The notes: generated by a model from the sequence alone, not told the origin. A stretch of 64,000 nt of DNA from Tritrichomonas musculus (GCA_039105265.1 JAPFFF010000016.1:1984001-2048000); one strand, 5' to 3'; numbered from the stretch's first letter, positions 1-10,969 are shown. Numbers and translations are program-made.

Positions 1-3000
1 CGTCTGAAAGATTTGTGACAGAAAGAAGGTCGTCCCAGTCGATGAACTTGTTCTGGCCGTTCTTCAGTTCATTCTCATCACAGAAGAGGAAATGAGCAGC
101 CAAATACGCTCTTCTCAAAAATAAGAAAATCTCTTTCTCTCTTCTAACCTCACCAACACAACCACATTCATTAACACACTCACATATATTCTCATTTTTA
201 TTCACATTATCATTTGTATTTACATGTATGCTTGTGTTTTCTTGTGTTTTGTGTTGTTGCACAAAAGAGGAAAGGATGCTTTGGAATGCGTCCTTCTTTT
301 TGTTGACTCCTTCGATGTCGTCAGACTGAATCAGTTCAAGAATGAATCTTTGGAAAGTTGTCAATCTTGCCTTCCTGCCTTCAATGTCTGGCTTTCCACT
401 CATTCTGTACGCGTACCAAGACGTGAGGAAGAGGTTGCGCGCTAAGATTCGGTTCTTGTTTGAATCGAGGCAGTCTGGCAGATTTCTCAGCCTAATTTCA
501 AAAGTAGATATCAAGCCTCCGATAGACTTAGCGAGCTCGATGAAAAGGTTGGCCTCTCGCTTTGAAGTTTTATCGAAGAAGTCGGTGAAATTTTTGATGA
601 AGCCAGAAATTGAGTCCTTAATTGGCCCATTCATTGTTTTCTCATCCACTTTTTCAGAGGGACAAATGAAGTCAGGTTTGAAACCGTCAATACAAGGCAA
701 GAAACCGTTTTTTAACGATCTGTCAATTGGGCACTTAAAGTATCTTTGATTGACGCATGACTGGTGAATTGGATGCTGACAAATTGAGAACTGTATCACA
801 AAATTATTTCCATCAGTACATCTTTTCATAACCGCTTTTTGCTCACAATTAATTTGACCTTTATTTTGACCTTCTTTTTCATTTTTTTTCGAGCCGAACA
901 AGAGCTTGAATGGGTTGCTAAATGACGATGATTTGTCCGAAGCTGCTGTCGTTTCTAGCTTGTCTTCATCGGCAGCTAGTTCGGAGCCTCCTTCGATTCG
1001 GACGAGTGGCGGTTTGTCGATGATGAAAGGAAGCTTTGTTCGATAGATAAAAAGTGGATACGATAGGATTTGATTATCTATCGTTGAGGCACAAATTGAG
1101 CACACATCATCGTCGTTTGAAACGTTGCCTTCTTCAGGCGTGTCAAGCTCGTTTGAGTAGTAATCTGAGATGGCGGTTTTGTACTGATTTATGATGCTTT
1201 CTTTGAGCTTTTTGGCGCGCTTTTTCTTACGCTCTCTAATTGAATCCGTATCGGTTTGATCGTTGCCAAAATCAACGTCAATCGACAGTTGTTGGAGGAC
1301 GCTCTTGCCTATTTCTCCCTTGCCAATTAGGATGTCGACAATTGATTTAGGCTTGTGGAAATCTGAGCCAATCTTTACATTTAGAAATGCTTTGAAATTG
1401 GCCTTATTTAACCTATTGGTGATCGTCACATTTCCGTCACTGTCTTTCTTGTAATCAAACAAAACTCTCTTCAGTTCTGCTATCAATTCATCCCTCGTTG
1501 ATTTGTAATGTATAACCGTAGATGGTTCAATTGGAGGAGAATCGAAATCTTCAGCGAACTTGGAGGCAAGAATCAAAATATTCATTGCAAGATGATCGTT
1601 CAGGTCAATTTTTTCACCACTCATTCTAAGGGCGAGGTAAGTAACGGCCAAAACTGTCGGTGTTGATAAAAATTCCTTCAATTTAATGCTGATTCCACTT
1701 GAATCAACATTTTCTTCTTCAGGATTCAATTTAACGTCTTTTGACGGTTTGAAAAAGTAGTCAATTTCATCTTCGAAATCCTGAATTTTCAACAACGAAT
1801 TCTGATTTTTAAGAATTTCTTTATTTAGCAAATTTTTCTGCTCATTAAACTGAATGATTGCGGATATTGATTTCCAAGCAGTTCCCTCTTTCAGTGTGAA
1901 AGAGACATCGTTACTGTTGCCTTTTGATGAACTTTTTGCACATTTGTTGATGATTGAATTGAAGTACGAATGACACTTGCTCATTCGGGCCTCTTCAATA
2001 TTGCACATCTTTTCGAGCTTGTCAACAGTTGACGCGCCTTGTTTCAAAGCAGAAATGATTTGCTCTTCCATGAACAAATAATAATTGAAATTGAAAAGCG
2101 TTCGTTCAACATTCAATAAAATTGAGAGATACAAAAATGTAAAGAACATCGATTTCTGCTTTTCAACGATGTCTTCATCTTTATATTCGTGATCAGAATA
2201 GTCGTCGAAGAGGCCAAGTTCTCTGGCCATTTCAAAAGCAAAAAATTCTTTCAATGAGAATTCGTTCAATTGAGAATCTTCTTCACTTTGAAGACCAATT
2301 AGCAATTGAAAAAGTGGAAACACCAAAGGGACCCCTCGATGAATCTGCGACGGGAGACTCAGAATTGGAAGAAGAACACTGTGAATCGCATAATTCCGCT
2401 TAGAAACTAATGATTGATGACAGCATAACAAAGCGAGCAACTTTTTCAATGCAACAATTCCAAGCTGAATTCGAAGCCTCTTAAATTTGGCAAGAGACAA
2501 GAGAGACGAGATCTTCACACGACACAAATTGTCCATTTTGAAGAGATACAGAAGAGAGTCGAACAAAGGCATTGTAAAGAAGAACGATCCGCCGTTATGG
2601 AAGGATTTAAAGTGGTCCTCAATTGAGACAACAGTTGATGAATCCTTGTCAAAAAAAACGGTTGAAAGGTCATTCACAACGTTAACGTACTTACTCACAA
2701 ACAAATCATTCTCACTTCCGTAAGCGTTGTGATTTATACAGAAGATTGGTGATATATCGATCGTTTTATCCAACTCTTCAATCAGCCTATCAAATTTCAA
2801 GTCCTTCTTCAATTTGAAGCAATTCAAAATTGAATAATAAACGCTATTGAAATATTGAATTGGATAGTAATAACTTTGATCGTGCATCTCAAAAAATGAG
2901 ACGGAAATGATCGTATCGTTCCTCTGATTTTTTTGAGTACCACAATTTAAAACACTGGTGAACAGTTCATCAAAGAAAATTTGTGTTGGTTCGTTCGGTT

Positions 3001-3985
3001 GGGTAACCGCCGCACTGTAGAGGTTTCCCGATATTTCAGGCAAAATTCCGTCGATCTGCGTCATATGAGTAACGACTTTTCTGAGGCTGAAAAAGTTCTT
3101 CATAAATTCAGAATAATTCAATGAAAAAGTGACCCAGTCCCAGTTATGTTTTTCAATGGCGGTTTTGATCGTTTGTGGTGTAAAACTGTGAAACCAAAAA
3201 ATATTCCACATCGAGTAATTGGAGCCGCTTTCATGCGTGTAAAATCGAGTGAAAATGTCAGGAATGGTCTTCTTTATAAGCAGATTAAAATTCGATAGGG
3301 CGAAATTTTCTTTGAAAAGTTGATCGTTAATTAACCCGCCACATAATTGTTGGAATAATTTGTTGAAAAAAAATTTGTAATCAAAGACTTGACTTAGTAA
3401 AATATCAAACTTAATACGCTCGGTTAACGATATCGCTATTAATCGACGAAATCCGTCTCCAAATTTTAGAAATGATGATAAAAATTGAAATATCGGAGAA
3501 ACTTTTTGTTCTGGTTGCTTTTGGATACGTGGAAATGCTGCAAATGCCGCTTTGAAAACAAGATCAGTTAATGTATTTCGAAGTTTTTCATCTAAATAAT
3601 CTTCGGGATGATCATTTTCATTGAGGCCTTGATGCTCTTGGCAACATCCTGAGAGCTTCCAAAGTGATAAATCGCCACAGTCACAATTACCGGCTGAATT
3701 GGGCCTAACAATGTAGTCATGGCCTTGATGATTGCCATTTAGAAAACATTCTAAACAGATGCATGATTGCGGATCAAGACCACAATCATTGCATTTTATA
3801 GCCATTTGAGGAGTTGACCACTCTTTTTGACATGTAGAAATATGAGGATGTTTGATATGATATGCATAAAATTCTTCATATGTCTTGAATTCTGAAACCG
3901 AAGTAATAATTTCTTGACTTTTTTTTATAGCGAGAGTTGCGTCATTAATAAAAAGTGCCTTAAGCTGGTTATATTCTTCAGACAT
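1..3985 (-). CDS. UBR-box / RING E3 ubiquitin ligase, UBR1-like (partial, C-terminus off the left edge)
   Basis: The frame is open on the minus strand from an ATG at 3985 to the window edge, about 1,328 codons. The start reads MSEEYNQLKALF and aligns with the start of the paralogue at 11457. A UBR box lies near residues 48-115: cysteine pairs CNDC and CLEC, HQGH, then CDCGD and a final CCQEH. UBR boxes bind destabilising N-terminal residues in the N-degron pathway. A RING-type ligase module follows at about residue 960 (CSIC, then ICQHPIHQSC and CPID). The conserved segment RNLPDCLDSNKNRILARNLF also matches the paralogue. The last codons align with the paralogue's region about 150 residues before its end, so only the C-terminal tail is missing. 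It lacks the paralogue's long acidic/basic insert inside the RING region. Identification of the family is firm; the exact substrate is unknown. Confidence 0.85.
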   Translation of the reverse strand, partial: MSEEYNQLKALFINDATLAIKKSQEIITSVSEFKTYEEFYAYHIKHPHISTCQKEWSTPQMAIKCNDCGLDPQSCICLECFLNGNHQGHDYIVRPNSAGNCDCGDLSLWKLSGCCQEHQGLNENDHPEDYLDEKLRNTLTDLVFKAAFAAFPRIQKQPEQKVSPIFQFLSSFLKFGDGFRRLIAISLTERIKFDILLSQVFDYKFFFNKLFQQLCGGLINDQLFKENFALSNFNLLIKKTIPDIFTRFYTHESGSNYSMWNIFWFHSFTPQTIKTAIEKHNWDWVTFSLNYSEFMKNFFSLRKVVTHMTQIDGILPEISGNLYSAAVTQPNEPTQIFFDELFTSVLNCGTQKNQRNDTIISVSFFEMHDQSYYYPIQYFNSVYYSILNCFKLKKDLKFDRLIEELDKTIDISPIFCINHNAYGSENDLFVSKYVNVVNDLSTVFFDKDSSTVVSIEDHFKSFHNGGSFFFTMPLFDSLLYLFKMDNLCRVKISSLLSLAKFKRLRIQLGIVALKKLLALLCCHQSLVSKRNYAIHSVLLPILSLPSQIHRGVPLVFPLFQLLIGLQSEEDSQLNEFSLKEFFAFEMARELGLFDDYSDHEYKDEDIVEKQKSMFFTFLYLSILLNVERTLFNFNYYLFMEEQIISALKQGASTVDKLEKMCNIEEARMSKCHSYFNSIINKCAKSSSKGNSNDVSFTLKEGTAWKSISAIIQFNEQKNLLNKEILKNQNSLLKIQDFEDEIDYFFKPSKDVKLNPEEENVDSSGISIKLKEFLSTPTVLAVTYLALRMSGEKIDLNDHLAMNILILASKFAEDFDSPPIEPSTVIHYKSTRDELIAELKRVLFDYKKDSDGNVTITNRLNKANFKAFLNVKIGSDFHKPKSIVDILIGKGEIGKSVLQQLSIDVDFGNDQTDTDSIRERKKKRAKKLKESIINQYKTAISDYYSNELDTPEEGNVSNDDDVCSICASTIDNQILSYPLFIYRTKLPFIIDKPPLVRIEGGSELAADEDKLETTAASDKSSSFSNPFKLLFGSKKNEKEGQNKGQINCEQKAVMKRCTDGNNFVIQFSICQHPIHQSCVNQRYFKCPIDRSLKNGFLPCIDGFKPDFICPSEKVDEKTMNGPIKDSISGFIKNFTDFFDKTSKREANLFIELAKSIGGLISTFEIRLRNLPDCLDSNKNRILARNLFLTSWYAYRMSGKPDIEGRKARLTTFQRFILELIQSDDIEGVNKKKDAFQSILSSFVQQHKTQENTSIHVNTNDNVNKNENICECVNECGCVGEVRREKEIFLFLRRAYLAAHFLFCDENELKNGQNKFIDWDDLLSVTNLSD

Positions 3986-4055
3986 TTATGAATTTTGTAT
4001 AAAGTTCTCTCTTCAGAAAAAGTTCTTTTTGTAAAAAAATTTTAAATGAAAATTT

Positions 4056-4247
4056 TTATTGAGGAAACTGAAGATTGCCAAATAATTCAAATTGACTAAG
4101 ACATAAAAAAGAATGCACTTCAAGATAAGGAAACCAATTATATCCCGTTTGTCGAATTCTGACATAACCGTCGAAATCATCTGTTTCTTTTTTAACTTTG
4201 AATTTTTTCACTATATATCTGCCATTCATCTTCTTTATGCATATCAA
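4056..4247 (-). pseudogene. fragment resembling the C-terminal part of an F5/8 type C (discoidin-like) domain
   Basis: A 63-codon frame reads a segment with YVRIRQTGYNW, a short loop, and SQFELFGNL before the stop. This pattern (I-R-x-R-Q-T-G-x-N-W then F-E-L-F-G-x-L) is the end of the discoidin-like galactose-binding domain found in trichomonad BTB proteins. Nothing recognisable lies upstream on the minus strand, so it is probably the truncated 3' end of a lost gene. A real small gene is less likely. Confidence 0.45.
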
Positions 4248-4607
4248 TTTTAAAATTTTGCCTATTTTTTGATATTTCGCAAATGACTGAAATCTTTATC
4301 ATTGCAATGAGATATGATTACTCTATACGTTCTTTAAATATCTAAACATAAAACGTCTTATTTTCAAATAGCTGTGATACTAATCATATTTCATTTTTTA
4401 ATCAAAATAAAACAGCCATTTTAATAATTATATTGGAATTTTCTTTTATATGTTGAAGATATTGAGTTAAAAATGATGATTTGAATGAAAACTAAAAACT
4501 GTATAGAAGTTTTCGTTTGCTCAAGAGGAAAAGTTTTAATATACATCATTTAAATCTTATATTATCATTTTCAAAAAAATTTATCGAGTAGAATTTTGGT
4601 TGACATG

Positions 4608-4611
<4 letters not shown>

Positions 4612-4642
<31 letters not shown>
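4612..4642. repeat. poly-T homopolymer, 31 bases
   Basis: Uninterrupted T31. Two others of similar size occur at 6727-6759 and 16041-16065. They may be slippage-prone spacers; no coding role is evident. Confidence 0.9.
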
Positions 4643-4643
<1 letters not shown>

Positions 4644-5023
4644 ATATTTTGGTAGCCTGTGAATATTAACAGCAATGAGGATCATTTAAAGATTTGATAA
4701 ATGTATGTAATGTTGAATTAAATTTTTTTGGAATTTTTTTCTAGTACACTTGAAGATTGCTAGGTATAGATAAAAAAACTTATAGAAAAAGTTGGGTAGC
4801 TGAACAGTATCATTAATCAGACTGTAAATAAAAAGAAATGAGCTCCTTGACTCATACTCAAATTATACTTATCCCAGGATTTGGCGAATCAAAAAACCAA
4901 ACAACAAATCAGAATGGTAATTGCATGATAGAGGAGTTAACGATCATAATTTGAAATTTTATTCAGAATAAATTTGACAAATTCACTAAATATAAAAATC
5001 AATTATTTTCTATTTTCAATTTT

Positions 5024-6538
5024 TTATTCATATATATTTTTAGGATATATCTCAAATTGAGTAATGATAATGCATTCTTTCTTCTGAGGTTGAAGTTCAT
5101 TTTCTTGTGTCTGCAATTTTTCAAGATCTTCTTGATGACTTTGATGTTCATTTTCTTGACTGAAAACATTTGATTTATGTTCATCAATATCGTAATTTAT
5201 GGATACTGCAATTGATAACATATCTTTTAAAACTTTTCTGAAAATAAATAGAGCAGAAGCTTGATTAATGTAACCAATTTCAAAAGAAAGAGAAGTAACA
5301 TTCATAAGTGCATTCAAAAACAGAGAATATGGATCATTAATTTGTGTATTGGAATTAATTATTAAATGTTTCCTTATTATATGAGATGGGATTGGGAATT
5401 CATTGAAAACACATTTTCCATTTAGAGTCATATGTGATAGAATTGTGATTTGTGTTAATGCTGAACATCTATAGAAAGCATATTCTCCAATTGAAGTTAC
5501 AAATGATGGAATTGTGATTTGTATTAATGCTGAACATTTATTGAAAGCATAGCTCCCAATTGAAGTTATTGAAGAAGGAATTTCAAATGAGATTCGTGTT
5601 AATTTTGAGCATCCATCAAATGCATAATTTCCAATTGAAGTTACAGAAGAAGGAATTGAGATTTGTGACAATTTTGAACATTCTGAGAAAGTTTTATTTC
5701 CAATTGAAGTTACTGAAGAAGGAATTTCAAATGAGATTTGCTTTAATAATGAACATCCATAGAAAGTGTGATTTCCAATAGAAGTTACAGAAGAAGGAAT
5801 TGAGATTTGTGTTAATTTTGAGCATCCATCAAATGCATAATTTCCAATTGAAGTTACAGAAGAAGGAATTGAGATTTGTGTTAATTTTGAGCATCCATCA
5901 AATGCATAATTTCCAATAGAAGTTATAGAAGAATGAATTGAGATTTGTGACAATTTTGAACATTCTGAGAAAGTTTTATTTCCAATTGAAGTTACTGAAG
6001 AAGGAATTTCAAATGAGATTTGCTTTAATAATGAACATCCATAGAAAGTGTGATTTCCAATAGAAGTTACAGAAGAAGGAATTGTGATTTGTGTTAATTT
6101 TGAGCATCCATCAAATGCATAATTTCCAATTGAAGTTACAGAAGAAGGAATTGAGATTTGTGTTAATTTTGAGCATCCATCAAATGCATAATTTCCAATA
6201 GAAGTTACAGAAGAAGGAATTGAGATTTGTGACAATTTTGAACATTCTGAGAAAGTTTTATTTCCAATTGAAGTTACTGAAGAAGGAATTTCAAATGAGA
6301 TTCGTGTTAATTTTGAGCATCCATAGAAAGTGTGATTTCCAATAGAAGTTACAGAAGAAGGAATTGTGATTTGTGTCAATGTTGAACATCCTTTGAACAT
6401 GTTATCCGATAATTTTTGAATATCTCCAGTAATTGTTAATAATTTTACTCCATCGAAAACATTATCTCCAATATATAAGCTAGATCTGGTTAGCACATTT
6501 ATATTTTTTTTTATATCACTTGTTTTATGACACATCAT
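5024..6538 (-). CDS. BspA-like leucine-rich repeat protein
   Basis: The product is 504 residues and consists mainly of about 14 LRR_5 (BspA/TpLRR) units of 23-25 residues, with the motif IPSSVTSIGNxxFxxCSxLxxI, from about residue 40 to 380. The last unit decays and a tail rich in Glu, Gln and Lys follows. Trichomonads carry hundreds of such genes and some products are surface adhesins. This one shows no signal peptide and no transmembrane segment, so surface exposure is not supported. The units come in a higher-order pattern (HTFYGC, KTFSEC, YAFDGC types in order) that is repeated three times with almost no nucleotide change, which points to recent internal duplication. The ATG at 6538 is preceded by AT-rich DNA. 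Confidence 0.85.
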   Translation of the reverse strand: MMCHKTSDIKKNINVLTRSSLYIGDNVFDGVKLLTITGDIQKLSDNMFKGCSTLTQITIPSSVTSIGNHTFYGCSKLTRISFEIPSSVTSIGNKTFSECSKLSQISIPSSVTSIGNYAFDGCSKLTQISIPSSVTSIGNYAFDGCSKLTQITIPSSVTSIGNHTFYGCSLLKQISFEIPSSVTSIGNKTFSECSKLSQISIHSSITSIGNYAFDGCSKLTQISIPSSVTSIGNYAFDGCSKLTQISIPSSVTSIGNHTFYGCSLLKQISFEIPSSVTSIGNKTFSECSKLSQISIPSSVTSIGNYAFDGCSKLTRISFEIPSSITSIGSYAFNKCSALIQITIPSFVTSIGEYAFYRCSALTQITILSHMTLNGKCVFNEFPIPSHIIRKHLIINSNTQINDPYSLFLNALMNVTSLSFEIGYINQASALFIFRKVLKDMLSIAVSINYDIDEHKSNVFSQENEHQSHQEDLEKLQTQENELQPQKKECIIITQFEIYPKNIYE

Positions 6539-6725
6539 TTCTAAATTTTAAAAATCTTGAAATAATTTAAACATATTTTTAATAATTAGAATAAATTAAT
6601 ATATATTAGTAATAACATATATTATTAAATACAAAATATATGGATATTCTTAATACATTGTAGATAAAAAAGTACCGAAAAAATCTTTTGTCAAGCTCAC
6701 AATTGAATGACTTTTTGAATGTCTT

Positions 6726-6726
<1 letters not shown>

Positions 6727-6759
<33 letters not shown>
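6727..6759. repeat. poly-T homopolymer, 33 bases
   Basis: T33 directly in front of the kinase-Sel1 gene. An ATG at 6719 is in frame through the tract and would add a run of phenylalanines, so I treat the tract as 5' untranslated. Confidence 0.85.
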
Positions 6760-6760
<1 letters not shown>

Positions 6761-6763
6761 GTC

Positions 6764-9700
6764 ATGTTTGAAAGCAAAATGAATGAATATGGCTTTTCTA
6801 TTAAAAAAAAATCCAGCTTGTTAAGTTGTTTTACTTTAATAAATGGATCTAAGATTTCAATTCCAAAAAAAATGAAGATTAAAAATATTGAAGATATAAT
6901 TAATGAAATTGATAGTTACAAAATAACAACAGGAATAATGAAAATGAACTTTCATACTGCAACAAATAAGTTTTTGTCTATAATTATTTTTGATGACAAA
7001 ATTATATTATTGGACTACACTGCCTTACCTAAATTTGCTCAATTTTTCAAAAAAATTAGCAATGATACATCAATTACAAAGCAATTTTATAACAATTCAA
7101 TAGAACCATTGGATATTACTGAATTTATTCATGATACGATTTTATGGAAAAGCTTCAAAAATACTCAAAATTGTCAAAATATCTCAAAACCAACAAGTGA
7201 ATTTGATTCCAAAATAGATTATAAGAGAAAAGATTTTATTGATATTTCTCTTTTGCAAAAGAATATTTTTCTTTGTTTTAATATAAAAGATCAAAAAATG
7301 TATGTTCTTAAATATAACTTGGAAGATGATCGTTTATTTGAACATGAAATTGCATTTTATGAGGCAATCAATAACCAATGTCCATTTATTTCTAAGTATT
7401 ATGGAAAAATTAATGAAAAGAAGATTATTATAATGCAGTTTGTTGATGGAAAAACTCTCGAAAATTTATTAAAAAATGTACATCTTGAATATCATGAAAA
7501 AATTAAAATTATTCTTAATATCATGATTGCCGTTGAGTTCATTCATTTGAAAGGATTTATTTTGAGGGATTTAAAATGGGATAATATTGTTGTAGATCCT
7601 AATTTCAACGCAATATTAATTGATTTTAATCGTTCTAGGAATGTTGATTGCAGAGATGAAATGACTGCAGATATCGGATCACCTTATTTTATGGCCCCAG
7701 AACAATATTATCATGGCATATCTTCACTTGAAGCAGACATTTTTTCACTTGGGAAAATAATTCAAATCATACTTTTCAATGATTTAACATTTTTAAATAA
7801 TAGTCAAACCCAATTCATTGATATCAATGAATTAGAAAAAAAATCACAAAAATTTAGTTATTTATTCAAAATATATAAAAAATGCTTTGACAAAAACCCT
7901 CATGAAAGGCCAAAGATCAGCAAACTTATTAATGATTTTTTAAATATATTGGATAGTAAAGATGAAAAAATAGAAAAGTTATTAAAAGAAATTATTTTGA
8001 TAAGGAAAAAGCAATTTGAAATTTTGATTTCAAAAAATAATGAGATAATTGAAAATGAAATATTCAGTGATTTATATTGTTTTTTTGGCCAACTTTATTT
8101 TGTTGATGAATATTTTCAATCAAATCCAAAGAAATCAGTTGATTATTTAAAAATTTCTGCAAAATATAATAATTCTGAAGCTCTATTTTTTCTTGGATCA
8201 GTTTATTATTTTGGAAATAAAATTCCAAGAGATATTAAAAAGGCAATTGAATATTTTACACTTGCAGCAAATCAAAATAATTCAGAGGCACAATATCAAC
8301 TTGGTTATATATATTATACAAATGAATATATTTCAAGAAAACTAGAACTATCAATTCATTATCTAGAATTATCGGCAAAACAAAACAATTCAAACGGTCA
8401 ATTTTTATTGGGTTACATTTATTATCTAGGAATATACGTTCCACGCAAAGTAAATAAATTTATAAATTATTTTACATTATCAGCTAGCCAAGATAATTTG
8501 TTTGCTCAATATTATCTTGGTTTAATTTATTTAGATGGAAGTTATGTCAAAAAAAATATTGATAAATCGATCTTTTATTTTGAGAAAATAGCAAATGTTG
8601 ATTTAGAGAACTATTTTTTGAAAATTCAATTAATTCCAAATAAAGATCCATTTAACATTAATTACAAAATTATAGATTGTATTAAATATTTGATTAAAAA
8701 CTCTCAATATTATCTTGGATATATTTATTATATCAGGGATGATAAAAAATCAATTCATTATTTAACTCTTTCGGCAAACGAAAATTATTTAAATGCTCAA
8801 TACTTGCTTGGAAAAATTTACTATAATGGTGAATTAGTATCTAGAAATATCGATCTTGCGATTAATTATTTGACCCAATCTGCTAATCAAAATAATCATA
8901 ATGCACAGAATTTTCTTGGTAAAATTTATTATGAAGGTCAATATGTTTTAAAGGATATTAAAAAATCAATTCGCTATTTTATGCTTTCAGCTAATGCAAA
9001 TATACCAGAATCGCAATATTATCTGGGAATGATTTATTACAATAATATATATGTCCCTCAAAATATTAAGCTATCTATTAAGTATCTGGAACTTTCGGCT
9101 AGCCAAAATAATTCTGATGCACAATACCTCTTAGCAGAAATATATACTTTTGGTTTTTTTACCTCTTCAAATAGTAGTAAAAGTGCTCATTATTTACGAC
9201 TCTCCGCAGAACAAAAAAATTTAAATGCGTTAAATTTATTATATTTTATTCAATCAAAAGACATAGAAAAATCTCTTCATTATTTGATTTCCATTGCAGA
9301 CTCAAATAATTCTGTTATACAATATTATTTAGGATTTGTTTTCTATATGAGTAATAAAAAAACAAAAGATATTAAAAAGGCGATTCATTATTTTAAATTG
9401 TCAGCCAATTTAAATAATATTTTGGCTCAAAAAGCACTTGGGGATATTTATTACTATGGAGTGGATACCAAAATTAATATTAAAAAAGCTATTTATTATT
9501 ATAGTTTATCGGCAAAACAAAATGATTCATTCTCACAATATCAGCTTGGATCAATTTTTTATGAAGGTAAATATGTTCCAGCTGATATTTCAAAATCTAT
9601 TTATTATCTAACTCTTTCTGCTAATCAAAATAATAATGATGCTCAAAATCTCCTCGGATTCATTTATAAATCAGGTTCTAAAGTTTTTAAGGATGTAAAA

Positions 9701-10969
9701 AAAGCAATTGATAATTTTACTCTTTCTGCAAATCAAAATAATTTTTCATCTCAATTCGTTCTAGGATTCTTATATTATGAGGGAAAATATGTATGTAGAG
9801 ATATTAAAAAGTCAATTCATTATTTAACTCTTTCATCAAACCATAACTTTTTTTTGGCCCAATTTTTACTTGGATTTATATATTATGAGGCAAAATATGT
9901 TTGTAGAGATATTAATAAATCAATTCATTATCTGACTCAATCGTCAAATCAAGATTACGATAATGCGCAATACTATCTTGGGAAAATCTATTATGAAGGA
10001 AAATACATTGAACGAGATATCAAAAAATCAATTCATTTATTAACACTTTCAGCAAACCGAAACAATGCTTATGCGCAATATCTTCTTGGATGTATTTATT
10101 GTGAAGGAAAATATGTTCAACGCGAAATGGAAAAATCTATTAGTTTTCTTACACTTTCATCATATCAAAATCATTCTGATGCTCAATATACTCTTGGGGT
10201 AATATATTATATTGGCCAAGGTCGTAATATTGATATTGAAAAAGCAATTCACTATTTTACAATTTCTGCTAAAAATGGAAATAAACGTGGACAATTAGCC
10301 CTTGGTTATATTTATTACAGTGGTAAAAATATCAAAATTGATATTCAAAAAGCAATTTATTACTTAGAATGCTCTGCAGAAAAAATAAGTTCATTAGCAA
10401 ATTTCCATCTTGGCCAAATTTATTATGATGGATTATATGTAGAACGTGATATTAAAAAAGCAATTTATTATTTTAAAGAAGCTTCAAATTTACGAGATTC
10501 TGGAACGTCAGAAGCAAAGAATAATCTTGGAATAATTTATAAAGTTGGTGATGGATGTGATATGAATATTTTACGTTCTATAGAATATTTAACCGAAGCA
10601 GTAAAATACAATAATGATCCTCTTGCATGCTATAATTTAGCAAGGATACATTTCTTTGAAAAAAATGAAAGGCAAAAAGCAATTGATTATTTAAATAAGA
10701 TCACTCTAAAAGATTTTTTTCCAAAAAAAATTTTTCTTTATTTCTTGGGAAAATATGAAATAGACGTCCAATCATTTTTTTGCCAAAAATTATATCATTT
10801 TTTGAATCTATATGATTATGTATATTCTAGAAAAATTGATTATGAATCAGATTTTTTTTATTATATTAAAACAGGTCAATTCAAACAAAAGAAATATGAC
10901 TTCATAGAAAAGAAAAACTCAAGACAAATAAATATTAACAAGCTATTTTACGAAGGATTCCAATTGTAA
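6764..10969 (+). CDS. protein kinase fused to about 23 Sel1-like repeats
   Basis: The product has about 1,400 residues. An N-terminal region of about 160 residues precedes a kinase domain at about 165-415. Visible kinase features are the beta-3 lysine (YVLKYN), the helix-C glutamate (FEHEIAFYEA), the catalytic loop LRDLKWDN and the GSPYFMAPEQ segment. The metal-binding motif is DFN, not DFG, and no glycine-rich loop is obvious, so activity may be altered. From about 445 to 1290 run Sel1-like repeats of about 36 residues (AQYxLGxIYYxGxYVxRDIxKSIHYLxLSANQNN). Sel1 repeats are alpha-solenoid protein-binding scaffolds. Kinase-Sel1 fusions are a large expanded family in Tritrichomonas. I start at 6764, just after the poly-T; 6779 is an alternative. 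No transmembrane segment is seen; likely cytosolic signalling. Confidence 0.85.
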   Translation: MFESKMNEYGFSIKKKSSLLSCFTLINGSKISIPKKMKIKNIEDIINEIDSYKITTGIMKMNFHTATNKFLSIIIFDDKIILLDYTALPKFAQFFKKISNDTSITKQFYNNSIEPLDITEFIHDTILWKSFKNTQNCQNISKPTSEFDSKIDYKRKDFIDISLLQKNIFLCFNIKDQKMYVLKYNLEDDRLFEHEIAFYEAINNQCPFISKYYGKINEKKIIIMQFVDGKTLENLLKNVHLEYHEKIKIILNIMIAVEFIHLKGFILRDLKWDNIVVDPNFNAILIDFNRSRNVDCRDEMTADIGSPYFMAPEQYYHGISSLEADIFSLGKIIQIILFNDLTFLNNSQTQFIDINELEKKSQKFSYLFKIYKKCFDKNPHERPKISKLINDFLNILDSKDEKIEKLLKEIILIRKKQFEILISKNNEIIENEIFSDLYCFFGQLYFVDEYFQSNPKKSVDYLKISAKYNNSEALFFLGSVYYFGNKIPRDIKKAIEYFTLAANQNNSEAQYQLGYIYYTNEYISRKLELSIHYLELSAKQNNSNGQFLLGYIYYLGIYVPRKVNKFINYFTLSASQDNLFAQYYLGLIYLDGSYVKKNIDKSIFYFEKIANVDLENYFLKIQLIPNKDPFNINYKIIDCIKYLIKNSQYYLGYIYYIRDDKKSIHYLTLSANENYLNAQYLLGKIYYNGELVSRNIDLAINYLTQSANQNNHNAQNFLGKIYYEGQYVLKDIKKSIRYFMLSANANIPESQYYLGMIYYNNIYVPQNIKLSIKYLELSASQNNSDAQYLLAEIYTFGFFTSSNSSKSAHYLRLSAEQKNLNALNLLYFIQSKDIEKSLHYLISIADSNNSVIQYYLGFVFYMSNKKTKDIKKAIHYFKLSANLNNILAQKALGDIYYYGVDTKINIKKAIYYYSLSAKQNDSFSQYQLGSIFYEGKYVPADISKSIYYLTLSANQNNNDAQNLLGFIYKSGSKVFKDVKKAIDNFTLSANQNNFSSQFVLGFLYYEGKYVCRDIKKSIHYLTLSSNHNFFLAQFLLGFIYYEAKYVCRDINKSIHYLTQSSNQDYDNAQYYLGKIYYEGKYIERDIKKSIHLLTLSANRNNAYAQYLLGCIYCEGKYVQREMEKSISFLTLSSYQNHSDAQYTLGVIYYIGQGRNIDIEKAIHYFTISAKNGNKRGQLALGYIYYSGKNIKIDIQKAIYYLECSAEKISSLANFHLGQIYYDGLYVERDIKKAIYYFKEASNLRDSGTSEAKNNLGIIYKVGDGCDMNILRSIEYLTEAVKYNNDPLACYNLARIHFFEKNERQKAIDYLNKITLKDFFPKKIFLYFLGKYEIDVQSFFCQKLYHFLNLYDYVYSRKIDYESDFFYYIKTGQFKQKKYDFIEKKNSRQININKLFYEGFQL

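Larger units (their letters stand above)
3986..5023. other. intergenic, AT-rich, with one gene fragment and a 31-base poly-T tract
   Basis: This gap holds the discoidin-like fragment at 4056-4247 and a T31 tract at 4612-4642. I see nothing else that supports a gene. Confidence 0.6.

Noticed and set aside
224-749. Plus-strand ORFs in the first kilobase
   Set aside because: They are antisense to the continuous minus-strand UBR-like frame, which shows clear homology to 11457-16004.
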